The notes under the pieces are model-generated. The model ran no database searches. It had not been told where the DNA came from and worked only from the letters and a program-made list of their open reading frames with translations. Of a stretch of 64,000 bases of DNA, positions 9,696 to 17,282 are shown in pieces (the first letter of the stretch is position 1; each line of letters begins with the position of its first letter). The translations under genes and the position numbers were made by a program. This stretch comes from Leptospira dzoumogneensis (GTDB taxonomy: Bacteria > Spirochaetota > Leptospiria > Leptospirales > Leptospiraceae), in the NCBI RefSeq assembly GCF_004770895.1, contig NZ_RQHS01000015.1, positions 1 through 64,000 on the forward strand. The letters run 5' to 3'.

Positions 9696-10394
9696 ATGTC
9701 ATCAAAAAGCTCTGCACAAAAGCCCCATCCTGGAAGTTCTGAATTAGCCAGAAAAGCGTTACGTTGGTTCGGAAGACTCTATGGATCCTTATTTTATAAA
9801 ACAGAAGTTTACGGATTAGAAAACGTACCTCAAACCGGAAAGGTCCTGGTACTCTCCAAACACCAAAGGAATGATGATATTCCGCTAGGACTTGCTAAAG
9901 CATTATATCATAGAAGAATGGATATTTGGGCGATCATGAAAGATTCCCTCGCCGCCCCTATTTTCATGGACTATTTTCTAAAATGCGGAGGAATTCCTCT
10001 CAATAGAAAAGAACCTAGAAAAAGTAAGAACGATCTTCTATTTGCTAAGAAGGTACTAAACGAAGGCAATATGCTCGTGATCTTCCCGGAACAAACCACC
10101 ATTCCTTATAAAATGGGGAAAGGCCGGCCAGGTGGATTTAGATTCATTGTAGGAAAGCCGGAAGAGCCTTTAGCGGTTCTATGCCTAGGATTGGAATATA
10201 AGCCAAGAGGATTCTTGCGTAGGACCAGTTTTATAGTCCGAGCCGGAAAACTTAGACATTTTGAGCCTGATATGGACCATGAAGATTTCCTCCACGATTG
10301 TATGCACGAGATCGCAAGCCTCACAAGTCTCAAATACCCATTCGAACAGGCTAAAAAATCAGCAGATCCTGAATTAGAAGAAATTATTGGCTAA
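9696..10394 (+). CDS. 1-acyl-sn-glycerol-3-phosphate acyltransferase family protein
   Basis: 232 residues of the PlsC family. The catalytic HX4D motif is HQRNDD (His56-Asp61), and the FPEGT-like block appears as FPEQT (130-134), with the usual Gly replaced by Gln. The segment CGGIPLNRKEPRKS (about 97-110) corresponds to the substrate-binding block. It probably transfers an acyl group to lysophosphatidic acid or a related acceptor at the inner membrane face. It has no strong transmembrane segment. Because several PlsC paralogues are usual, the exact acceptor is uncertain. It is monocistronic by context. Confidence 0.8.
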   Translation: MSSKSSAQKPHPGSSELARKALRWFGRLYGSLFYKTEVYGLENVPQTGKVLVLSKHQRNDDIPLGLAKALYHRRMDIWAIMKDSLAAPIFMDYFLKCGGIPLNRKEPRKSKNDLLFAKKVLNEGNMLVIFPEQTTIPYKMGKGRPGGFRFIVGKPEEPLAVLCLGLEYKPRGFLRRTSFIVRAGKLRHFEPDMDHEDFLHDCMHEIASLTSLKYPFEQAKKSADPELEEIIG

Positions 10395-10525
10395 AAGCTC
10401 CGCGTCTTAGCGCCTCTGCGTGAGTAATAAACGCGACAGTGATGCGAAGGGCTTGTCCGGCTTGCCGGATGAGCGCGAATGCGCGAACCCGTAGCAGCAC
10501 GTTCCGAGCGAAAGCGAGGGGTCGC
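10391..10525. repeat. Dispersed repeats: one 'cgcctctgcgtga' arm plus a longer GC-rich element
   Basis: 10397-10427 holds a single arm of the GC-rich repeat family (cgcgtcttagcgcctctgcgtgag). From about 10440 to 10520 a longer element shares the pattern ggatgagcgcga.tgcgcgaa.ccgtag.agc.cg..ccgag.gaaa.cgagggg.cgcc with 375-440. Two copies in one window with scattered substitutions point to a dispersed repeat family rather than to conserved coding sequence. Confidence 0.6.
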
Positions 10526-10675
10526 CCAAACCTTTAATACCTTCCTAACGGACTGGAAGGAACTCCTTAACACCCCTCCCCATATACAACCGTAAATCTG
10601 CCGGATATACTCTCATGCCAGGTTCCGGGAAATTTTCAGGTTTAAGAATAAAAAAATCGGAAAAATCCCAGAAAC

Positions 10676-10692
10676 TTGGCACGGCGTTTGCA
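10676..10692 (+). promoter_or_regulatory. Sigma-54 (RpoN) -24/-12 promoter
   Basis: The sequence TTGGCACGGCGTTTGCA matches the sigma-54 consensus TGGCAC-N5-TTGCW at every defined position. The invariant GG (10678-10679) and GC (10690-10691) are separated by exactly 10 nt. Transcription should start near 10703, about 26 nt before the ATG of the TPR gene. An enhancer-binding protein would be required; I could not pick out an unambiguous upstream activator palindrome. Confidence 0.82.
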
Positions 10693-10728
10693 CTATATTA
10701 GACAAAGCCTCGGCTGGGAGATAAAAAG

Positions 10729-11190
10729 ATGAACAAATTAATTAAAATTGCCCTAATTTTAAGCATCTCCACTGCAATTTATGCAGAACCTGAAACCAAT
10801 GTGATCGAAAGTTCGCTCAAGAACTACACACCGGAGACAGATACCCAGCTGGCAAATAAGCTTACTGCCCTCGGAAGCCTAAAACAAAAAACCAGGGACT
10901 ACGAAGGTGCAATCGCTTTTTACGACCAGTCCTTAGCAGTGAGAACAAAAATCGGCGATAAAGAAAGCTCCGGATACGCTCTGGTTCTTTACCTGAAATC
11001 AATCTCCGAATTCCGTCTCGGCAAATCCTGCCAAGCCTTAGAGAACATTAAAGAAGTTATCCATGTATACCAAAAGATTGGTGACCTTGATTCCGCTCTT
11101 CACGCAGAGGAAGAAGGTCTTAAAAAATACCAGGAAGCATGTAGCCTGGCTTTTGCGAAACAGCCAAGCCTGACTCTAAACAAGGACTAA
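10729..11190 (+). CDS. Exported TPR-repeat protein under sigma-54 control
   Basis: 153 residues. The start [22 protein letters not shown] forms a signal peptide with a likely cut after the Ala-rich end (YA-EP). The body has about two to three helical repeats of TPR type ([20 protein letters not shown], then [17 protein letters not shown]), ending in a short polar tail. It is probably periplasmic and acts as a small protein-binding scaffold; the partner is unknown. The ATG follows GGGAG (about 10716-10720), a good ribosome binding site. A sigma-54 promoter precedes it and a strong intrinsic terminator follows, so it is a single-gene unit. Confidence 0.75.
   Translation: MNKLIKIALILSISTAIYAEPETNVIESSLKNYTPETDTQLANKLTALGSLKQKTRDYEGAIAFYDQSLAVRTKIGDKESSGYALVLYLKSISEFRLGKSCQALENIKEVIHVYQKIGDLDSALHAEEEGLKKYQEACSLAFAKQPSLTLNKD
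11079..11087 (+). other. No separate feature: internal codons of the TPR gene
   Basis: Listed only to note that no internal start or second gene was supported within the 3' half of the TPR gene. Confidence 0.1.
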
Positions 11191-11233
11191 GAAACGCTAG
11201 GAAATCATCCCATCTCTAGTTCTAACTTCCCTG

Positions 11234-11264
11234 GTCCGCCCCTTTCGGGGCGGGCGCTTTTTTT
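11234..11264 (+). terminator. Intrinsic terminator of the TPR gene
   Basis: A 9-bp GC-rich stem (GTCCGCCCC / GGGGCGGGC) with a TTTC loop is followed by GC and a run of seven T. It lies 44 nt after the TPR gene stop. Confidence 0.92.
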
Positions 11265-11378
11265 GATTTGACTCTGATTTTTTCCATCCTAATCTTACAG
11301 GAATTCCTGGGTTGGGATGACTCCCTTTCTTTCCCGTCCAAAAATACGTTTCTTTCCTTTTTTCAAACGCATATTGTA

Positions 11379-11387
11379 TGCTATAGT
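11379..11387 (+). promoter_or_regulatory. Candidate extended -10 promoter of the hibernation factor gene
   Basis: TGCTATAGT (11379-11387) is an extended -10 element (TGnTATAnT) about 45 nt upstream of the ATG at 11432. No convincing -35 is seen at the expected distance, as is common for extended -10 promoters. It sits next to the small palindrome gcatattgtatgc. Confidence 0.4.
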
Positions 11388-11431
11388 CAAACAGAGAGAA
11401 GCCAATAAATAAAAATCCGCGGAGGCTTTAC

Positions 11432-11719
11432 ATGAAAATCGTTTTTAATTGGAAAAACTTGGATCATTCCGGAACGGCAGAAGATTATGCCGAAAAAAAA
11501 TTAGAACGAGTCTCTAAATACATACAAAAGTTAGTTTCGATGGAAATTTCATTCGAACAGGTGCACGGGTTGATCAGCGCTAATTTAAATTTAGCCGCGG
11601 ACGGAAGTAAATTTAACGCACAACACGAAGACAAAGACATTTATTCCTGCATAGACGGCTTAGAAGATAAGATCGTAAAACAAGTAAGCAAACACCACGA
11701 TAAAAAAGCCGCTCATTGA
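11432..11719 (+). CDS. hpf: Short-form ribosome hibernation promoting factor (HPF/RaiA family)
   Basis: 95 residues beginning MKIVFNWKNLDHSGTAEDYAEKKL, the beta-alpha fold of the S30AE family, with VSKYIQKLVSMEISFEQVHG and a Lys/His-rich end (KQVSKHHDKKAAH). These proteins bind the decoding centre of the 30S subunit and silence ribosomes in stationary phase. Only the short domain is present; the C-terminal dimerisation domain of long HPF is missing. A strong ribosome binding site (GGAGG, about 11419-11423) precedes the ATG. The stop overlaps the next ATG in a TGATG arrangement. Confidence 0.85.
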   Translation: MKIVFNWKNLDHSGTAEDYAEKKLERVSKYIQKLVSMEISFEQVHGLISANLNLAADGSKFNAQHEDKDIYSCIDGLEDKIVKQVSKHHDKKAAH

Positions 11720-12651
11720 TGGACCAAGACAGGAAGTACGAAGAAGCGATAAAACATTTATCCGAAGGAGAGTTCGAACTCTCTAGGAATATATTCGACT
11801 CCCTATTGGAAGAAGATCCGGAAAACCCCGAGTATGCCTCGGGGTTTTATATTTCCTCTTTCTGGGATCATAGAATAGACAGGATCCATCTCACAAAAGA
11901 AGGAAGAGAACGAACGGGGCTTCTATTGGAATTCCTGAAAGACTTCGATTCTGTTTATAAAAGTAAATCATTTCCGAAAGAACTCTCTTATCATTCTGCG
12001 ATGAGTTCTATCCTGCAGGAAACCACCGACCAAGTTCGGATCGCTCTCAGAAAAGAAGGGATACAATCTCTTTCTCCTGGACTGATCGCAGAACTCGCCT
12101 ATAGACTTTTACTTGCAGAAGATACGGATCTTGCCTCCGAAGTTCTCCGAGATTCTTCCGGACTAGAAAGATTTTCCCCTGAGTTATTATTTTTCAGAGC
12201 GGAATGTACCTACTTAAGCGGACAACATTCTCAAGGACTTTTGCTCTATAGAGAGGCTTTTCTAAAAGAGCCCAGCGCTATCCGACTGGAATCCGTTCGT
12301 TCAGAGCCTATCTTCTCCGCGATACAAATCTTAAGAGAGGAATTCAAAGAAGAAGGTGAACTGAAAGAAGCATTGCCTGTTCTTCTTCTAGAAAGAGGAG
12401 TGTTCAAAGAGATCCGCAAGATGAGCGATAAGGAACTGGAAGCGTATCGCTCCGAATTGTTTAGACTCCGAGATTCTTTGGGTCTCCGAAAAGGTGGAAC
12501 CGAATTTAAAGTAAAGTGCAGAATGATCCAACTCTGCTGTGCACTTCTCGACTCCAGAACTTCTATTCTGTATGGAGAAGTGGCCCAGGAAGCAAAACGT
12601 ATCCTGGATTCTTTAGACCCGAACTTATATCATAAAAGACTGAAAGTTTGA
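11719..12651 (+). CDS. Tetratricopeptide-like protein co-translated with hpf
   Basis: 310 residues from the ATG at 11719, which shares bases with the hpf stop (TGATG); a TTG three bases earlier is possible but less likely. The protein is helical and acidic. An N-terminal TPR-like unit (YEEAIKHLSEGEFELSRNIF) and further helical hairpins (AYRLLLAEDTDLASEVLRDS, then AECTYLSGQHSQGLLLYREA) indicate a repeat scaffold. No signal peptide or membrane segment is present. I do not recognise a named family. The coupling to hpf suggests a role linked to ribosome or starvation state, but that is inference. Confidence 0.7.
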   Translation: MDQDRKYEEAIKHLSEGEFELSRNIFDSLLEEDPENPEYASGFYISSFWDHRIDRIHLTKEGRERTGLLLEFLKDFDSVYKSKSFPKELSYHSAMSSILQETTDQVRIALRKEGIQSLSPGLIAELAYRLLLAEDTDLASEVLRDSSGLERFSPELLFFRAECTYLSGQHSQGLLLYREAFLKEPSAIRLESVRSEPIFSAIQILREEFKEEGELKEALPVLLLERGVFKEIRKMSDKELEAYRSELFRLRDSLGLRKGGTEFKVKCRMIQLCCALLDSRTSILYGEVAQEAKRILDSLDPNLYHKRLKV

Positions 12652-12813
12652 GACGCTGAGAGATTATCGAGGCGCAGTGCTTATTCTCACGCAGAGACGC
12701 GAAGACGCAGAGAAAAATTTTAGGGCTGACTAATGCCTAAAAAACTCAGCGACTCTGTGCCTCTGCGCCTCTGCGCCTCTGCGCCTCTGCGTGCTAAACC
12801 GCAGCTTTAAAAA
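12652..12813. repeat. GC-rich dispersed repeat with an 8-bp tandem array
   Basis: CTCACGCAGAGACGCGAAGA (about 12688-12707) faces an oppositely oriented arm near 12745-12795. The latter contains four perfect head-to-tail copies of the 8-mer cctctgcg. The number of units is likely to vary by slippage. The locus lies between the end of the TPR-like gene and the 3' end of the anti-sigma gene, so it may also serve as a bidirectional 3' hairpin. Confidence 0.75.
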
Positions 12814-13380
12814 TTACTTAGAAGTTGATTCCAGAACGTGGCGGATCTCTTGAGCCGTTCTATAATCACCCTTTTCAATAAAGTACTGCTCTAAAGAACC
12901 TAATGTCTTGGAAGCTTGGGGATTTTTAGAGATCTCAAGAAGATGACGTGAATTCAGATCCACATCCACTCTTGCGGAAGAAGGAAGATCCACGAATTCA
13001 CGGTCTTCGCCTACGGTGAGAGTTCCGGATCTTTCCGCCAAACTTGTTTCGTTGGAAGAAGAAAAGCGGCCTACCGTAACTGCGAGAACTAGGATTGCGA
13101 GAGCTGCGCTGAGGGAGTATTGGAAAGAACGGTTCCAGACAAAACTGCGGGAGAACTTGGACCAGGAGGTTTCTTCGTCGAATCGGACATCTTTGAGTAG
13201 ATTCGTGAGTCGAAGATCAAAGTCCTTGGAGAGGCTGATATCCTTCATTTGTTCCGTTCGCAGTTCAGATACTGCTCGAACCAAAGAATTTTCTAATTTG
13301 ACATGATCCGGATCTTCCTTCTGAAAAATGGAAGAAAATCCGAACTTTGTTCCCTGCTGTTTACTTGTTTGTTTTTCCAT
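12814..13380 (-). CDS. Putative transmembrane anti-sigma factor
   Basis: 188 residues. The N-terminal 80 residues are cytoplasmic-type and charged, one transmembrane helix lies at about 92-108 (YSLSAALAILVLAVTVG), and an extracytoplasmic tail follows. The order of cytosolic binding domain, single helix and sensor domain, directly behind an ECF sigma gene (6 bp), is the usual layout of ECF anti-sigma factors. The zinc-finger HxxxCxxC motif of ZAS proteins is not seen, so it would be a non-ZAS type. The role is inferred mainly from context. Confidence 0.65.
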   Translation of the reverse strand: MEKQTSKQQGTKFGFSSIFQKEDPDHVKLENSLVRAVSELRTEQMKDISLSKDFDLRLTNLLKDVRFDEETSWSKFSRSFVWNRSFQYSLSAALAILVLAVTVGRFSSSNETSLAERSGTLTVGEDREFVDLPSSARVDVDLNSRHLLEISKNPQASKTLGSLEQYFIEKGDYRTAQEIRHVLESTSK

Positions 13381-13386
13381 ACCTTA

Positions 13387-13989
13387 CTACCTAAAAAAGC
13401 CTTCGCTCTTCCCATCTTTCATAATCAGATGTTTCAAAAATTCCTTTGCCTTAAAGAGCCGGCTTTTGACTGTTCCGATATTGGTTCCGAGGATCTCTGC
13501 TATTTGTGAATAGGACATTTCCTCGAAATACCGGAGCTCGATGACTTCTTTGTATATATCCTCGAGTTCGTTGATTTTGTTGATTAGATAGTTGCTCTCG
13601 TCGGAAAGTTCTACTTTTTTTTCGAAGCTGACACGATCGTCAGTGACCTGGAATTCGGAGTCATCCATGGAATTCTCCCTGGCACGTTTTCTTTTGGCCA
13701 GAAGGTCCTTGGATTTATTGACCACGATGCGGTAGAGCCAGGTATAGACCCCGGATTCTGCCCTAAAATTGCGTATGGAGCGATATCCAGAGATCAATGC
13801 GTCCTGGACGATATCCTCTGCGTCATCCCCGTCTTTTACCATGGAGACAGCTTTTCTGTATAATCTTTCCCTATAAGGGCCGGTAAGCTCTATGTATGCT
13901 TTGTCGTCCCCTTCTTTGATCCGTTTTAGAAGTTGGATTTCTTTTTCTCTTACGGTTTGTTTGCGTTGAGGATTGTCGGTTTCGATCAT
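13387..13989 (-). CDS. ECF RNA polymerase sigma factor (RpoE-like)
   Basis: 200 residues. Region 2 covers about 30-98, with the conserved core DGDDAEDIVQDALISGY and a -10-binding helix around YTWLYRIVVNKSKDLLAKRK. Region 4 covers about 135-190, with YKEVIELRYFEEMSYSQIAE, LGTNIGTVKSRLFKAK and the helix-turn-helix. No region 3 is present, as expected for ECF factors. It probably directs an envelope or oxidative stress regulon and is held by the membrane protein encoded 6 bp downstream. The signal and regulon are unknown. Confidence 0.92.
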   Translation of the reverse strand: MIETDNPQRKQTVREKEIQLLKRIKEGDDKAYIELTGPYRERLYRKAVSMVKDGDDAEDIVQDALISGYRSIRNFRAESGVYTWLYRIVVNKSKDLLAKRKRARENSMDDSEFQVTDDRVSFEKKVELSDESNYLINKINELEDIYKEVIELRYFEEMSYSQIAEILGTNIGTVKSRLFKAKEFLKHLIMKDGKSEGFFR

Positions 13990-14082
13990 TAGAAGCCTTT
14001 ACGACATAGGTAGGCTCTTTGCCGGCCTTTGCAATAAAAATATGACGTAAGGAATTTTGCGCAACCGTATACGATTAGGATT

Positions 14083-14436
14083 TTAACCTTCTAGGGAAAG
14101 ATTGATGAGTATAAGAGACTCTGTCAGTTCTAAAGGATCTCTAAAACGTATCCCGTATAAGAACTTTCGTTTTGAATCCACCTGCTTTGGGATTTTCCAA
14201 ACTACGTCCCCTAAAAATTCCAAACGTTTGCCGGTCCTTCTTTCGATGACCGAGCCTTCGATCGGAATGGAGCCCGGCAAATCTTCGCCGCTCATTAATA
14301 TACAAATTCCTGATTCGGAAATATTACCTAGTTTACCTTCTAACGTGATAAGCCCTGAATCCACCTGCACGATATACTCGTCGAAATCTCTGGGATAAAA
14401 TCTGGGACTCCTAGGTTTTTGGCCGGGCTCGCTCAT
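14083..14436 (-). CDS. PilZ-domain c-di-GMP receptor
   Basis: 117 residues, a single PilZ domain. Both c-di-GMP-binding elements are visible: RFYPR (RxxxR, about 12-16) and NISESG ((D/N)xSxxG, about 38-43). The protein should therefore bind c-di-GMP. It follows the MBOAT acyltransferase gene on the same strand at a distance of 55 bp, so the two may share a transcript. A PilZ receptor could link c-di-GMP to polysaccharide acetylation. That functional link is inference. Confidence 0.82.
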   Translation of the reverse strand: MSEPGQKPRSPRFYPRDFDEYIVQVDSGLITLEGKLGNISESGICILMSGEDLPGSIPIEGSVIERRTGKRLEFLGDVVWKIPKQVDSKRKFLYGIRFRDPLELTESLILINLSLEG

Positions 14437-14491
14437 CGATAAGGGTTCAAATTAGAAACGAATTCGACAAGTGTCCAGCGTTTTACTTTTT

Positions 14492-15952
14492 TCAGAAGTC
14501 GAAGTAGATAAAAGGGATCTCTCCGTCCGGACTTAAGATCGCAAAGCAAAATGCGATCAATGGATAAAGAGAAAATTCCAACCAGACTGGGATCTTGAAC
14601 TCCTTTCCTTTTTCGTAAATAAGCCAACCAAGATAATGTCCAATGATCACACAAAGTATAGCCGGGATACCTTGCTTTAACATATAAGGTCTAAGTTCTC
14701 CGCTTTGGTACACATACATTCCGTGTATCATTTTCAGAGCGGATTCTATATTTGCGGATCGAAAGATCACTCCGAATGTGACCGCCACTGTACTTGCATA
14801 TAAAACTCTAACAGGGGTTAACGCCTTATCCCAAGAATCCGGAATTGTCAGGTTCGGGAACCATTTCGCTTTCCATTCTTTTAATACGGATTCTATTAAT
14901 AGAAATCCGCCTTGGATGGAACCCCAGATGAGGAAGGTCCAATTGGCTCCATGCCAGATCCCGCCTACAAACATTGTGAACCAAACATTGAATCTATGAC
15001 GGAATAACCCCACACGATTTCCACCTAAGGAGATATACACATAATCTCTGAGCCAAGTGGAAAGAGTGATATGCCATCTTCTCCAATGTTCCGTAACGGA
15101 TTGGGAAATATAAGGCATTCTAAAGTTTTCGGGTAGCTCATAACCTAATAGAAGCGCTGCAGAATATGCCATATCGGTATAACCGCTGAAATCGCAATAG
15201 ACCTGCACCCAGAAAAGAAATGCACCTAACCAAAGCGCTTCCGTAGAATAAACATCCGGGTTTTTAAAGATGAGATCGGCGATCGGAGAAATATTATCCG
15301 ATAGTACAACCTTCTTAAAATATCCCATTAGAAAATAACGGATCGCTTTTCTGAATGGGATATCTTCTATCTTCTTCTCTGTTTGTAATTGAGGTAAAAA
15401 ACTTTTAGCGGTTACGATCGGTCCAGCTACCAACTGAGGGAAGAAGGAGACGAATAACGCAAATCGTATGAAATTTTTTTCGGAAGGGATTGCTCCTCTG
15501 TATACATCAATAGTATAACTCAAACTCTGGAATGTATAAAATGAGATCCCTACAGGAAGAACTATTTTAAGAACAGGAAATAAACTTTGGAAGCCTAAAG
15601 TATGCAGTAGTGCGTTCAGGTTCTCGCTTAAAAATCCGTAATATTTAAAAAATCCTAAAATGAATACAAGATTCAACACCAAGCTGATCACGATCATTCT
15701 CTTGCGGAAAACTTGGTTCTTGGATTCGAAGATCAGATCCGCTAAAAAGAAATCGATTAGTGTGGATAATAAGATCAACCCGCCGAATTTCCAGTTCCAG
15801 CTCATGTAGAATATATAACTCACGATGAGCAGGAAGATATGGATAAGAGATTTGCGTAGTTTTGGCTCCGGAATAAGCGCCGGTAAAATATACCAATGGG
15901 TTACGAATACGAATGAGAAAAAAAGAAAAAATTCAAGCGTGGGAAAGATCAC
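14492..15952 (-). CDS. MBOAT-family O-acyltransferase (AlgI/DltB-like)
   Basis: 486 residues, polytopic with about 11-12 hydrophobic segments. The MBOAT signature with its catalytic His is in GGIWHGANWTFLIWGS. Family blocks YFKKVVLSDNIS, QVYCDFSGYTDMAYS and WRRWHITLSTWLRDYVYI are all present. AlgI-type members move acetyl groups across the inner membrane onto exopolysaccharide or cell-surface glycans with a periplasmic partner. No AlgJ/AlgX-like SGNH partner is adjacent, so the acceptor is unknown. The length matches AlgI. Confidence 0.9.
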   Translation of the reverse strand: MIFPTLEFFLFFSFVFVTHWYILPALIPEPKLRKSLIHIFLLIVSYIFYMSWNWKFGGLILLSTLIDFFLADLIFESKNQVFRKRMIVISLVLNLVFILGFFKYYGFLSENLNALLHTLGFQSLFPVLKIVLPVGISFYTFQSLSYTIDVYRGAIPSEKNFIRFALFVSFFPQLVAGPIVTAKSFLPQLQTEKKIEDIPFRKAIRYFLMGYFKKVVLSDNISPIADLIFKNPDVYSTEALWLGAFLFWVQVYCDFSGYTDMAYSAALLLGYELPENFRMPYISQSVTEHWRRWHITLSTWLRDYVYISLGGNRVGLFRHRFNVWFTMFVGGIWHGANWTFLIWGSIQGGFLLIESVLKEWKAKWFPNLTIPDSWDKALTPVRVLYASTVAVTFGVIFRSANIESALKMIHGMYVYQSGELRPYMLKQGIPAILCVIIGHYLGWLIYEKGKEFKIPVWLEFSLYPLIAFCFAILSPDGEIPFIYFDF

Positions 15953-16179
15953 GTAGGTTCCCTAAATAAAACGGGCATCCGTCTTTCGGTCCAGAAATAC
16001 CGAGACTGGAACTAGGTCAAGGGATTCTCTTTCCTTTATTGGATCCCTTTAGGGCAGGAATTTTTCAGTCAAGATTTTGCCCCACAAAAAGGAAGGGAGA
16101 ATGTAAATCTCTTGCAAGATTTTTTCCATACTTTATTCGTAGTTTCGCATTCCATTCATATAAAGGAGTTCCGTTTTCA

Positions 16180-16785
16180 ATGGTGAAAAACGTATTAAAA
16201 AAAATCATCCTGACCTTGGTACTGGTAGGAGCTAGCTTCGGTTCCTTAGCGAACTGTTTCGGAAAATTTGCACTTGTAAGAGTTTTCTACAATGCTAACG
16301 ACGGGATCAATGTAGGCGGCGGCCTTCTTGCTAAGATCGTAAAAACGGTTCTATTCTATATTCCTTTCGGATTTTTAATGGCAATCGGCGGATTTATCGA
16401 CTTTATTCTTTTCAACCTGATCGAGTTCTGGTCCGGAAGCAACCCGGTAGGACTGAACGAGTATGATAAAGAAGGAAGATACGCAAAATCTTTCGAACAA
16501 GACGGAGAAAAACTGACTTTGGTTTATACTGAATTCGGTTCCAGATTGGATCTGACTGCCGTTTCTAAAGAAGGAAAATCAGAAACCCTTACTGCTTTCC
16601 GCTCTCAACCTGGAAAATTTTTCGTAGAGAGAGAAGGACAACTTTCAGAGATCGAAGTTACTTCTCAATCAGTAGGGTCCCAAGTGATCTTAAAACTGAC
16701 TGAACAAGGTAAATTAAAATCTTCTAAAGTAGTAGAAGCTCAAAGTTTACAAGACCTTCAATTGAGAGCTTCCGAATCTCTCTAA
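16180..16785 (+). CDS. DUF3332-like exported protein
   Basis: 201 residues from the ATG at 16180, chosen because AAAGGAG (about 16162-16168) lies at a proper distance and the protein then starts with MVKNVLKKIILTLVLVGASF and a Cys (LANCFGKF) that may be a lipid-modified or ordinary Cys. A second hydrophobic stretch, FYIPFGFLMAIGGFIDFILF, follows. The C-terminal half is a soluble beta-rich domain (KEGRYAKSFEQDGEKLTLVY). The pattern matches DUF3332, known from many Gram-negatives without an assigned function. Confidence 0.75.
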   Translation: MVKNVLKKIILTLVLVGASFGSLANCFGKFALVRVFYNANDGINVGGGLLAKIVKTVLFYIPFGFLMAIGGFIDFILFNLIEFWSGSNPVGLNEYDKEGRYAKSFEQDGEKLTLVYTEFGSRLDLTAVSKEGKSETLTAFRSQPGKFFVEREGQLSEIEVTSQSVGSQVILKLTEQGKLKSSKVVEAQSLQDLQLRASESL

Positions 16786-16793
16786 TCGGTATA

Positions 16794-16824
16794 AATGATC
16801 CGTCCTCAAAGGGCGGATCATTTT
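16794..16824. terminator. Bidirectional intrinsic terminator
   Basis: AATGATCCGTCC and GGGCGGATCATT form a near-perfect 12-bp stem with a short TCAA-type loop, with T residues on the plus side and A residues on the other. It lies 9 bp after the DUF3332 stop and overlaps the stop codon of the convergent DUF192 gene, so it can serve both. Confidence 0.82.
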
Positions 16825-17276
16825 CCTATATATCTACTCTCTATTTTTAAAACAGAATTTTTTCCAAGCCCACGTTTCGCAAACCATCTAGGATTTGCTT
16901 CCACCGCATACATTACCTTTTGTGTGGAATGATACAGAACTTGTGTTTGGTTCGGTGCCATTTCGTAAACGTCTACGAGTCTCTTGTCTTTTGAGAAATA
17001 ACCGATACTCAAAGGGATTAAAGTATTCTTCATCCAAAAAGATAGATGATCCTCCGTAGGAAAGATGAAGATCATTCCTTCATTCTCCCCTAATTTTTTA
17101 CGGAACATCAATCCTCTCTGTCTGGACTCATCCGTATTTGCAACTTCCACAAGGAGAGCGTGCTCTCCTATATAGATGGTGGTTTTTTCTAAGTATAGAG
17201 GAGAATTATATTCTCCCCAGCCCGCCATCGGAAGGCAGAACAGAAAAAATAGAAATAAGAATCTGAAAGTTTTCAT
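16818..17276 (-). CDS. DUF192 family exported protein
   Basis: 152 residues with an N-terminal signal peptide (FRFLFLFFLFCLPMAGWGEY). The body carries the DUF192 signatures LLVEVANTDESRQRGLMFR, GMIFIFPTEDHLSFWMKNTL and IPLSIGYFSKD, ending in YAVEANPRWFAKRGL. Structures of the family show a small beta-barrel; function is not established. It follows the enoyl-CoA hydratase gene by 6 bp, so they probably form an operon. Confidence 0.88.
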   Translation of the reverse strand: MKTFRFLFLFFLFCLPMAGWGEYNSPLYLEKTTIYIGEHALLVEVANTDESRQRGLMFRKKLGENEGMIFIFPTEDHLSFWMKNTLIPLSIGYFSKDKRLVDVYEMAPNQTQVLYHSTQKVMYAVEANPRWFAKRGLGKNSVLKIESRYIGK

Positions 17277-17282
17277 GGATCC

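Noticed and set aside
11079..11087. Possible internal start in the TPR gene
   Set aside because: No ribosome binding site; the corresponding low-confidence entry records only that no second gene is supported here.
12755..12795. Possible CRISPR-like tandem repeat
   Set aside because: The unit is 8 bp without spacers and belongs to the dispersed GC-rich repeat family; no cas genes are present.
13303..13513. Short plus-strand frames between the sigma and anti-sigma genes
   Set aside because: Antisense to both well-supported genes, with no start signals.
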